The position numbers and the translations under genes are program-made. Shown here one piece after another: positions 58,201 to 64,000 of a stretch of 64,000 nt of DNA. The DNA lies in contig NZ_WHPN01000429.1 in NCBI RefSeq assembly GCF_009735685.1, forward strand, positions 1 through 64,000, in the 5' to 3' direction. The DNA comes from Streptomyces lycii. Lineage in GTDB: Bacteria; Actinomycetota; Actinomycetes; Streptomycetales; Streptomycetaceae. The notes under the pieces are model-generated. The model saw only the letters and a program-made list of their open reading frames with translations, was not told the origin of the DNA and did not search any database. The number at the start of each line of letters is the position of its first letter. Positions within the stretch are counted from its first letter, which is position 1.

Positions 58201-58305
58201 AACCACGCGCTGAACGGCGGCAGCCGCGGTCTGCCGCCGCGTACGGAGGCCCTGCTGGACGAGCTGCTGCCGAGCTGGCGTACGGAGCTGGCCGCCGCCA
58301 ACTGA
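55297..58305 (+). CDS. Membrane LysM-BTAD protein
   Basis: 1002 residues; start GTG 55297 or ATG 55300. Spans about 27-52 (FLKAFLAFLVLVVLLVGVPGALAYFVG), 74-97, 124-146, and 369-388 (SEALIGAPLLAAGVLAAL). A LysM domain lies about 205-267 (DSLWEIAERHLDDGRRYKEIYQLNKDRIQPDG), so the segment between spans 3 and 4 may face the wall and bind peptidoglycan. The long cytoplasmic C-terminal part ends in a DNA-binding-like winged helix plus BTAD bundle (about 760-1002: LHEALAMLLLHREGVHPRVLASGLWPRGVTDDVRDALIERLRLWLG, then SDLDVLRTLHHEAT). This class is typical beside Streptomyces Tad loci; it could link envelope state to gene control. Confidence 0.88.
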   Translation: MMARRTPTTDPGPRTQTLPRGRRTAGDFLKAFLAFLVLVVLLVGVPGALAYFVGWPLPRSMPSLDTLQQEITTTVFVKVLTVVVWLAWAQFTACVLVEAKAELSGVGVPSRIPGAGPSQMLARQLVAAVLLVGATAASFAPGISQLGQHLENNARPTVAAAQQAPGQQAAAEAQQQAADRAARAGSERQLEAQGAAEARVQEDSTKFYRIQPPEGRHHDSLWEIAERHLDDGRRYKEIYQLNKDRIQPDGSRLSQASLIRPGWIMEMPADAHGGELVEMPDAAPDVPENVVEQIHDYDRSSPAHADAGGGDRAEGGGTGAGRADTISLGPDRPAEAGGAGGQERRTADDPGPVPEQTATPASDASSFGLSEALIGAPLLAAGVLAALGRRRRAALWQSAMGVVGGSGRTPDPVTPTGAAADAQDALLVGADPDAVRDLDSALRGLADALADESRTLPTAYAAWLTDSDINLQLGHPAGQPPAPWQLGQDQTFWRVRRRDIQPYEGDAGVAPYPGLVSLGTLDNARLLLNLEAVPGIVSLAGAREDRTAVLSSVAAELGTSGWSDRLTVTLVGFGEDLTALAPTRIRHVDDVEALLETMDVETGQRRRALGNAGHDSVLTGRTGPAQHAQWAPHLVLIGDQPNEEQAVHLAELAADSGRLGIGYLVGAAENGLPGASWEFEITGDGRLLAPLLRLELKAQTLPRAQHEAVVRLFADIDGEPAAGAPRDPDDQPFMVDISERGRPAVYARLVGPYEVIGLDDPDGERSPLLHEALAMLLLHREGVHPRVLASGLWPRGVTDDVRDALIERLRLWLGNDAEDGSPRLRTDETGRLTLAESVVSDLDVLRTLHHEATQGRGASRSSVRERLLTDALALARGPLLADRPAGRYGWLSHEIIEAQLPLLVADVALALSAHHLEAGRPETAIETLNTSLISAPADERLWNELLRAVHATGDTALLGSTAEALIARNHALNGGSRGLPPRTEALLDELLPSWRTELAAAN

Positions 58306-58987
58306 AGCCGGGCGCGCATCCGGCCGCTCCGCCACGGGAGTCGGCCGTGATCCGGCGTCCTCTGCCGCTCGGGTGGGCTCTCGCGTGCGCACGGGACGCG
58401 ACGCGGCGGAGCCGGTCCCGGGCTGTGGTGGCTGCCGTGTCCGCGGTGGCGCCACTGCCGGGGGCCGCACGCACGGCGACGCCGGGAACGCCGGGAACGC
58501 CGGGAACGCCGGAACGGCGGCGGCAGGGGAGTCGGAAGGAGGGCCGGCTGAGGCTGTGGACGGTGGGCGCATCGAGTCGCGGGCCAGGTGCCCAGCGGCA
58601 ACGCGGGCCGAGGTGCTCAGCGGCAGCGCGGGCGGTGGCTGTCAGCGGCAAGCGGACGGCGGTCCGCCGCCCCGCCTGCCCGGTCCGGCGCCCCGCCGTG
58701 CCGCCTGCCCCGTCCGGCGCCCCGTCCCTGAGTGCCGTCCGCCCGGTCGGCTGCCCCGCCGAGCCGCTCGCCCCGTCCGCCGCCCCACCGTGCCGCTCGC
58801 CTGCCCCGCCGCCCCGGAGTGCCATCCACCCGCACCACCGCCCCTGGCCGCCGACCGGGCCGACTCTGGGATCCCCGGCCCTTCCTCCCGGACCGCCGGA
58901 CCCCCGGACCGCCCCCGGGCCGCCCCGGGACCGTCACTCCGACAAGGCCCTTCGGCAGGCACTCCAACGGGCCCGCCCCGCGCCCGC
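58306..58987. other. 682-bp gap between convergent genes
   Basis: cgccgggaa is repeated four times at about 58481-58512. The rest is compositionally extreme, with cggcgccccgcc/ggccccgccg motifs. Long frames on both strands are shadows. No gene is seen. Confidence 0.6.
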
Positions 58988-60652
58988 TCAGGCCCTGCTG
59001 ACCGCCGTCAGGATTTCCGGCAGCCGCGACGCCATGCGCGGGGCGCCCACGCGCAGCGCCGTTTCGGCGGCCGCCCAGCCGTAGGCCGCGCCCGCCGGGA
59101 GGAGCAGCCAGAGCCAGTCGTGCGCGTCCGCGACATGCATCCACACGGTGACGGCGAGGAGCGGCGCGGCCAGGACCGCGGACGCCAGCATGCCGCCGAC
59201 GATGCCGATCCAGGCCTGGCCGGTCTGGCCCGGGGCGACGTTCTTGAAGCCGCTGTCCTGCGGGATGGAGTACGGGTACAGCACCGACGCCAGGGTGCCC
59301 GTCGCCAGGAAGGCGCCCAGCAGGCCGAAGGACAGGCCCAGGGACTCGGCGAAGGCGTCCCAGCGGTCCAGGACGGCCACGAAGCCGAGGGTGACCAGGG
59401 TGACGTACGGCAGCGCGACGAACGCCAGGGCCACGGCCCGGCCGCGGAGTTCGAGATACGCGTCGCGCGGTGACGAGATGGTCTGGGCGACGAGCCAGAA
59501 GGCCGAGGTGTCCTGGCCGAACTGGTTGTACATCTGGAGCCCGAGCATGCCCGCCGCGAAACAGGCCCAGTACGGGCTGCCGTTGCCCTGCACCGCGTAG
59601 ACGACGGGCAGCAGCAGGCCGATGGCGAGCGCGGTCACCCACGCGGCCTTCGACTTCGGCTCGCGCCAGGCGTAGCGCAGCGTCCGCAGCGCGACGGTGC
59701 CGGTGCGGTCCGCGGGGAGCAGCGCGGCGAGCCGGGAGGACTCGCCGCCGGGCTTCCGGTCGGGGCCGGCCGCGGCCTGCAGGGTGGAACCGTCGGGAGC
59801 GGTCATCAGCCGGGTGAGGCTCGCGCGCCACCACCACAGCAGCAGCACGAGCGCCGCGCCGTTCAGCGCGAGCTGGGCCGCCGCGGCTGCGTACGCCCCG
59901 TCGCCCGCGGCCCGTACGGCGTCCAGCGCGGAGGCCGGCGGAAGCAGCCGCAGCACGTCGGCGGCGGGCTCCAGGAAGCGCAGGCCGCCCGGTTCGGACA
60001 GCTTCTGCACGCCGAGGTTGAGCAGTTGCGCGCCGACCGCGATGAACAAGCCGCTCAGCAGCGCCAGATCACGCCCCCTGCGGCTGGTCAGCAGCCGGAT
60101 GTTGGCCGCGGCCACGGCGCGCGACAGCGCGACGCACACCAGCAGCACCAGCGGCACGGCGACGATCCCCGCCGACAGGCCCGCGGCCCCGTGCCCGAGC
60201 GCGACCACCGAGCCGACGGCCAGCACCAGCGTGAACGCCGGACCGATGCCGATCAGCGAGGACACCAGCAGCGAGCCGACCACCGCGCCCGGCCGCAGCG
60301 GAAGCATCACCAGCCGTGTCGGGTCCAGGGTCTCGTCACCGCTGGCGAAGAACAGCGGCATGACCGCCCAGCCGAGCGCGACCAGCGCGATCGCCGGGAC
60401 GACGACCACGGCGGCCTGCGGATGTCCGCGCAGCGCGATCAGGCCGAGCAGTTGCAGCGCCGCGAACAGCGCCGTCACCACCATCGAGGCGATGTAGGCG
60501 GCCTTGCGCCCGGTGGACTGCCGCAGCCCGTTGCGCAGCAGGGCGAGCTTGATCCGTACGAAGACGGCCGTGGTGGCGGCGGCCGGCGCGGTTCCGCGCG
60601 GTGTGCCGGCCGGGGACGGCGCACCGCCCGGCGGCGAGGTCACGGCGCTCAC
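58988..60652 (-). CDS. ABC-2-type exporter permease
   Basis: 554 residues from GTG 60652, overlapping the ATPase stop (GTGA). About twelve hydrophobic segments, e.g. AAYIASMVVTALFAALQLLGLIAL, AAVVVVPAIALVALGWAVMPLFF, GIVAVPLVLLVCVALSRAVAAANI, AAWVTALAIGLLLPVVYAVQ, and LLGAFLATGTLASVLYP. Two homologous-looking halves are joined by a cytoplasmic linker around TAPDGSTLQAAAGPDRKPGGE. Substrate unknown. Forms an exporter with the adjacent ATPase. Confidence 0.87.
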   Translation of the reverse strand: MSAVTSPPGGAPSPAGTPRGTAPAAATTAVFVRIKLALLRNGLRQSTGRKAAYIASMVVTALFAALQLLGLIALRGHPQAAVVVVPAIALVALGWAVMPLFFASGDETLDPTRLVMLPLRPGAVVGSLLVSSLIGIGPAFTLVLAVGSVVALGHGAAGLSAGIVAVPLVLLVCVALSRAVAAANIRLLTSRRGRDLALLSGLFIAVGAQLLNLGVQKLSEPGGLRFLEPAADVLRLLPPASALDAVRAAGDGAYAAAAAQLALNGAALVLLLWWWRASLTRLMTAPDGSTLQAAAGPDRKPGGESSRLAALLPADRTGTVALRTLRYAWREPKSKAAWVTALAIGLLLPVVYAVQGNGSPYWACFAAGMLGLQMYNQFGQDTSAFWLVAQTISSPRDAYLELRGRAVALAFVALPYVTLVTLGFVAVLDRWDAFAESLGLSFGLLGAFLATGTLASVLYPYSIPQDSGFKNVAPGQTGQAWIGIVGGMLASAVLAAPLLAVTVWMHVADAHDWLWLLLPAGAAYGWAAAETALRVGAPRMASRLPEILTAVSRA

Positions 60653-61491
60653 CGGGCGCCTCCGCCCAGCCAGTCGAGGCTCTGGCCGTCGTCCCGGCCG
60701 TGCGCGCCGACCAGTTCCAGGAAGGCGGCCTGGAGCGACGGAGCCGCGCCGCGGACCTCCGCGAGCGGCCCGTGCGCCCGGATGCGTCCGGCCGCCATCA
60801 CCGCGACCCAGTCGCAGAGGCTCTCGACCAGCTCCATCACATGGCTGGAGAACACCACGGTGGCCCCGGATGCGGTGTAGCGCTCCAGCACGCCGCGGAT
60901 GGTCTGCGCGGACACCGGGTCCACGCCTTCGAACGGCTCGTCGAGGAAGAGCACTTCCGGGTTGTGCAGCAGCGCCGTCGCCAGCCCGATCTTCTTGCGC
61001 ATGCCGGTCGAGTAGTCGACGACCAGCTTGTGCTGCGCGCCGGCCAGGTCGAGCACGTCCAGGAGCTGCGTCGCCCGCTGGTCGACCTCCTCGCCCGGCA
61101 GGCCGCGGAGTCTGCCGGTGTAGGCGAGGAGTTCGCGCCCGGAGAGCCGTTCGAAGAGCCGCAGGCCCTCCGGGAGGATGCCGATCCGGGACTTCACGGC
61201 GACCGGATCGGCCCACACGTCGTGTCCGGCGACCAGGATCCGCCCGGAGTCGGGCCGCAGCAGCCCGGTCACCATGGACAGTGTCGTGGTCTTGCCGGCG
61301 CCGTTCGGCCCGACGAGCCCCACGAACTGCCCGGCGGGCAGCTCCAGATCGATCCCCGCGACGGCCACCTGGTCGCCGAAGCGCTTCCACAGGCCCCGTA
61401 CGCCCACCGCGGCCGGGACCGTGCCCCCGGCGCTCCCGGTCACGTCTTCCTCCGGGCTCCCGGCCACGCTCTCCTCCGGCTGCTGTGCCAC
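60649..61491 (-). CDS. ABC transporter ATP-binding protein
   Basis: 280 residues. Walker A GPNGAGKTT (61-69), a Q-loop at ILPEGLRLFERLSG where Glu replaces Gln, signature YSTGM (160-164; S-x-G-x form), Walker B VLFLDEP (180-186), D-loop GVDP and switch His217. ABC-2 exporter subfamily, matching the permease encoded downstream. The first 25 residues are a variable acidic extension. Confidence 0.93.
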   Translation of the reverse strand: MAQQPEESVAGSPEEDVTGSAGGTVPAAVGVRGLWKRFGDQVAVAGIDLELPAGQFVGLVGPNGAGKTTTLSMVTGLLRPDSGRILVAGHDVWADPVAVKSRIGILPEGLRLFERLSGRELLAYTGRLRGLPGEEVDQRATQLLDVLDLAGAQHKLVVDYSTGMRKKIGLATALLHNPEVLFLDEPFEGVDPVSAQTIRGVLERYTASGATVVFSSHVMELVESLCDWVAVMAAGRIRAHGPLAEVRGAAPSLQAAFLELVGAHGRDDGQSLDWLGGGAR

Positions 61492-61739
61492 CCGTTACGC
61501 CCTTCCTCGTCCCCGTGGGAGCGGGTCGTGCTCCCCGGCGAGCACGATACGGGGTCGACGGCGAACGGCTGTACGGTCCGGAGCGGGCAATCGCCGGTCG
61601 GGTCCGGTCCGGTCCGATCCGGAGCGGGGCGGGCTGCCGCCGGTCCGGTCCGGTCCGGGCTGGGGTGGGCTGGGCTGTGCTGAACTGTGCCACCGGGGGC
61701 CGGGACCGGTCCGGAGCGGCAACCGCCGGCCGGCGCCCG
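61492..61739. repeat. ggtccggtccg-type repeats
   Basis: gtccggtccg/gatccgg repeats and gggctggggtgggctg (about 61600-61690) fill the gap between tandem genes. No gene is seen. Confidence 0.6.
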
Positions 61740-62495
61740 TCAGCGTCCGCGGACCGGTGCCCGCCGCGGCGCCCCCCGCTCCCGGGCCCGCGCCGTCCCG
61801 CTCCCGGCCCCGGGCCGCGCCCCCGGCCCGCTCTCCGGCTGCCGGGCACAGGCGTACGCCAGCGGCGCGATCAACTCCTCCGCCTCCGGCAGCCAGCGGT
61901 TCTCCGGGGTCGGGCGCCTGGCCCACTGCGCCGCGCCGCCCGCGCCGAACCGGGTCGGCGGTGCCACCACCCAGTCGCCGTCGCCGCGCGCCACCATGCC
62001 CAGCGAACTCGGCAGCCAGCCCAGCCGCCGCACCATGCCGGGCACCTTCAGGCTCGCCCCCGGACGCACCAGGAAGATCATCCGGCGCATCGGGGTGGAG
62101 ATCACCGGGCCCGGCGTCAGCTCCATCCGCTCCATCCGCGCCAGCGCCAGGCACCCGGCGCCCTCCGGCACGTCCAGCGCGTCGAAGTCCCGCCCCGTCG
62201 GCAGCAGGATCCCCGCTCTCGGCCGCTCCTGCCAGAGCCGGCGCACCTCACCGGGGCTCGCGGAGGACCGGGCGGCCCAGTCCGGTCCGGCCGGGTGCAC
62301 GCCCGGCGCGGGGCAGGCGGGGTCGCCGCACGAGCAGCGCGCCGTACCGTCCTCCGTCACCAGCCAGCTGCCGGGTGTCACGTCCCAATGGCGCTCCTCC
62401 GCGTACCGCACCGCGGCGTCGGGCAGTTGCTCGCCACGCTGCCGCGGGATCCGATCCGACGTGCTGTTCACTCGAATGGTCTCTTCCACGCCCAT
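61740..62495 (-). CDS. Bifunctional DNA primase/polymerase-like protein
   Basis: 251 residues from ATG 62495 (ggagag 7 bases upstream; GTG 62498 is possible). LPDAAVRYAEERHWDVTPGSWLV (about 25-47) and CSCGDPACPAPGVHP (about 54-68) are the Prim-Pol N-terminal Cys cluster. WQERPRAGILLPTGRDFDALDVPEGAGCLALARM (about 88-121) and PGMVRRLGWLPSSLGMVARGDGDWVVAPPTRFG follow. It lacks a helicase domain, as in many stand-alone Streptomyces members whose role is unknown. The C-terminal 35 residues are R/G/A-rich. Confidence 0.8.
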   Translation of the reverse strand: MGVEETIRVNSTSDRIPRQRGEQLPDAAVRYAEERHWDVTPGSWLVTEDGTARCSCGDPACPAPGVHPAGPDWAARSSASPGEVRRLWQERPRAGILLPTGRDFDALDVPEGAGCLALARMERMELTPGPVISTPMRRMIFLVRPGASLKVPGMVRRLGWLPSSLGMVARGDGDWVVAPPTRFGAGGAAQWARRPTPENRWLPEAEELIAPLAYACARQPESGPGARPGAGSGTARARERGAPRRAPVRGR

Positions 62496-62803
62496 CACAA
62501 CTCTCCGTGCGAGCCCTGGTTACGGCCTCGGCTGTCATGAACCCGGCGCATCGTTCCCGCACGCGGGGCGCATGGGTGCACTGGCGGGGGCGCGCGGCGA
62601 ACAGCGCCTTCTGGGCGGGTAGTCCGTACTGCGGCAACTTGCGCGAGAGTCACCCGCTGAATCGCTCGGAAGGTGATGATCAACCGACATCACCCGAATT
62701 GCCCGTCCATTCGGGGGCCGGCAGCACCTGATCCGGCCGGCCGGTCCCGGGCGTCCACGGGGAGCCCGGGACCGCGACACAGGACTACCTAGGGGGTACA
62801 GCC
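62496..62803. promoter_or_regulatory. Divergent promoter region
   Basis: 308 bp between divergent genes, AT-richer than its surroundings around 62640-62710. It includes an inverted repeat ggtgat (62672-62677) with atcacc (62689-62694), 11 bases apart, which could be an operator for the HTH regulator that follows. No gene is seen. Confidence 0.4.
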
Positions 62804-64000
62804 ATGGCCGCCAGGCCACTCGTAGCGCGCCAGCCGAACGAACGGCTCCAGGCGCTCATCCAGGAAGCCGCCTGTTCCAACGCCGGTCTCGCCCGCCGGG
62901 TCAACATGTGCGGCGCCGAGCACGGCCTCGATCTGCGCTACGACAAGACCTCGGTCGCCCGCTGGCTGCGCGGCCAGCAGCCGCGGGGCCGCGCGCCGGC
63001 CGTCATCGCGGAGGCGCTGGGCCGCAAGCTGGGGCGCACGGTCACGATCGACGAGATCGGCATGGCCGACGGCAAGAACCTCGCCTCCGGGGTCGGACTC
63101 CAGTTCTCGCCCACCGTGCCCGGGGCGATCGAGCAGGTGTGCGAGCTGTGGCGCAGCGACGTGGGGCGGCGCGACTTCCTCTCCGGTTCGACGGTGGCCT
63201 CCTCCGCACTGGTGGAACCCAGCCGCGACTGGCTGATCACCGGCGCCGACCCGCAGGTGGCGCGCACGGCCGGGGCGCGGGTCGGGATGGCCGACGTCGA
63301 AGCGGTACGGGCCATGACGCAGGCGCTGGTGGAGATGGACCACCGGTTCGGCAGCGGCCATGTCCGGCCGGTCGTCGTGCACTACCTGAACAGCGTGGTG
63401 TCCGGGCTGCTGGCCGGCTCGTACCGGGACGCGGTGGGCCGCGAGCTGTTCGCGACCGTGGCCCGGCTGACGGAGCTGGCCGGCTACATGGCCGTCGACA
63501 CCGGCCAGCCCGGTCTCGCGCAGCGGTACTACATCCAGGCCCTGCGGCTCGCCCAGGCCGCCGGGGACCGCGGCTACGGCGGGTACGTCCTCGCCGCGAG
63601 CATGAGCCACCTCGCGGCCTCGCTCGGCAACCCCCGCGAGATCGCCCAGCTCGCGCGGGCCGCGCAGGAGGGCGCCCGCGGGCAGGTCACGCCGCGGGCC
63701 GAGGCGATGTTCTTCGCCGCCGAGGCGCGCGGGCACGCCCTGATGGGCGACAGCCGGGCCTTCGAGACGGTGGCGGCACGGGCCGAGGCCGCGATGGAGC
63801 GGGCCGGCGAGCCCGGCGGACCGGACGGCGGGACCGGCGACGACCCGCCCTGGATCGCGCACTTCGACAGCGCCTATCTGGCCGACGAGCTGGCGCACTG
63901 CCACCGCGACCTCGGCCGGCCGGACCACGCGCGCCGCTGCGCCGAGGAGTCCCTGGCGGGCCACCCGGAGAGCCGCGCCCGGCGGCGCGCGATCGGGCTG
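62804..64000 (+). CDS. HTH/TPR-like transcriptional regulator (cut by window edge)
   Basis: 399 codons from ATG 62804 to the right edge with no stop. N-terminal DNA-binding-like part (about 1-85): RPNERLQ-type start QPNERLQALIQEAACSNAGLARRVNMCGAEHGLDLRYDKTSVARWLRGQQPRGRAPAVIAEALGRKLGRTVTIDEIGMAD, the pattern of NsdA-like Streptomyces regulators. From about 150 on it is helical and TPR-like: GQPGLAQRYYIQALRLAQAAGDRGYGGYVLAASMSHLAASLGNPREIAQLARAAQEGA and HFDSAYLADELAHCHRDLGRPDHARRCAEESLAG. NsdA-type proteins repress development or antibiotics in S. coelicolor; that role is inferred only from resemblance. Confidence 0.85.
   Translation, partial: MAARPLVARQPNERLQALIQEAACSNAGLARRVNMCGAEHGLDLRYDKTSVARWLRGQQPRGRAPAVIAEALGRKLGRTVTIDEIGMADGKNLASGVGLQFSPTVPGAIEQVCELWRSDVGRRDFLSGSTVASSALVEPSRDWLITGADPQVARTAGARVGMADVEAVRAMTQALVEMDHRFGSGHVRPVVVHYLNSVVSGLLAGSYRDAVGRELFATVARLTELAGYMAVDTGQPGLAQRYYIQALRLAQAAGDRGYGGYVLAASMSHLAASLGNPREIAQLARAAQEGARGQVTPRAEAMFFAAEARGHALMGDSRAFETVAARAEAAMERAGEPGGPDGGTGDDPPWIAHFDSAYLADELAHCHRDLGRPDHARRCAEESLAGHPESRARRRAIGL

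Overview
The window is high-GC actinobacterial DNA and almost certainly comes from a Streptomyces chromosome. Codon third positions are strongly G/C, GTG starts and four-base ATGA/GTGA overlaps are common, and TTA codons are so rare that the two I found stand out. Several gene neighbourhoods are familiar from Streptomyces: citrate synthase divergent from pdxH, a UPF0309 SIS protein divergent from the iron regulator dmdR1, DUF397 behind an XRE/DUF5753 regulator, and a Tad pilus locus. No rRNA, tRNA, insertion sequence, integrase or CRISPR array was recognised.

Layout. 1-5500: a GNAT acetyltransferase (cut by the left edge), a RibD/DHFR-like reductase, a GPP34 protein, a PARP/tankyrase-like ADP-ribosyltransferase with an eCIS-cargo-like leader, and a secreted PQQ-type sugar dehydrogenase. 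5700-16060: an acyl-CoA catabolic operon (TIGR03084 protein, AtuA-like protein, carboxylase beta and biotin-carrying alpha subunits, acyl-CoA dehydrogenase, enoyl-CoA hydratase, TetR regulator), with a perfect palindrome ahead of it that is a candidate operator. 16350-26860: citrate synthase, pdxH, a candidate structured RNA with a 12-codon leader ORF, a PAS/GAF protein, SIS protein, DmdR1, a membrane protein, an alpha/beta hydrolase, and a DUF2975/XRE pair.

26960-46900 is an accessory locus centred on a 1554-residue EssC/EccC-type secretion ATPase. Around it lie four WXG100-like small proteins that share a C-terminal F-x-x-L-D-like motif, two long T7SS-signal proteins, a lipoprotein plus secreted-protein cassette present twice with its upstream region, two paralogous two-helix membrane proteins, and several unrecognised proteins of about 200 residues. 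None of the usual EccB/EccD/EccE/mycosin partners is in the window. 47500-58300 is a Tad/Flp pilus operon (CpaB-like, TadZ-like, TadA, TadB, TadC, Flp-like pilin, TadE, TadE-like, TadG-like) followed by a membrane LysM-BTAD protein. The right end holds an ABC-2 exporter pair, a small primase/polymerase-like protein, and a large HTH/TPR-like regulator cut by the right edge.

A striking property of the whole window is the number of short tandem arrays in gene gaps (units of 7, 9, 15, 28, 36, about 48 and 60-64 bp). Some enter coding sequence, most clearly an insert of about 75 residues in the enoyl-CoA hydratase. Many long open frames across these arrays are by-products of the repeats and are not annotated as genes.
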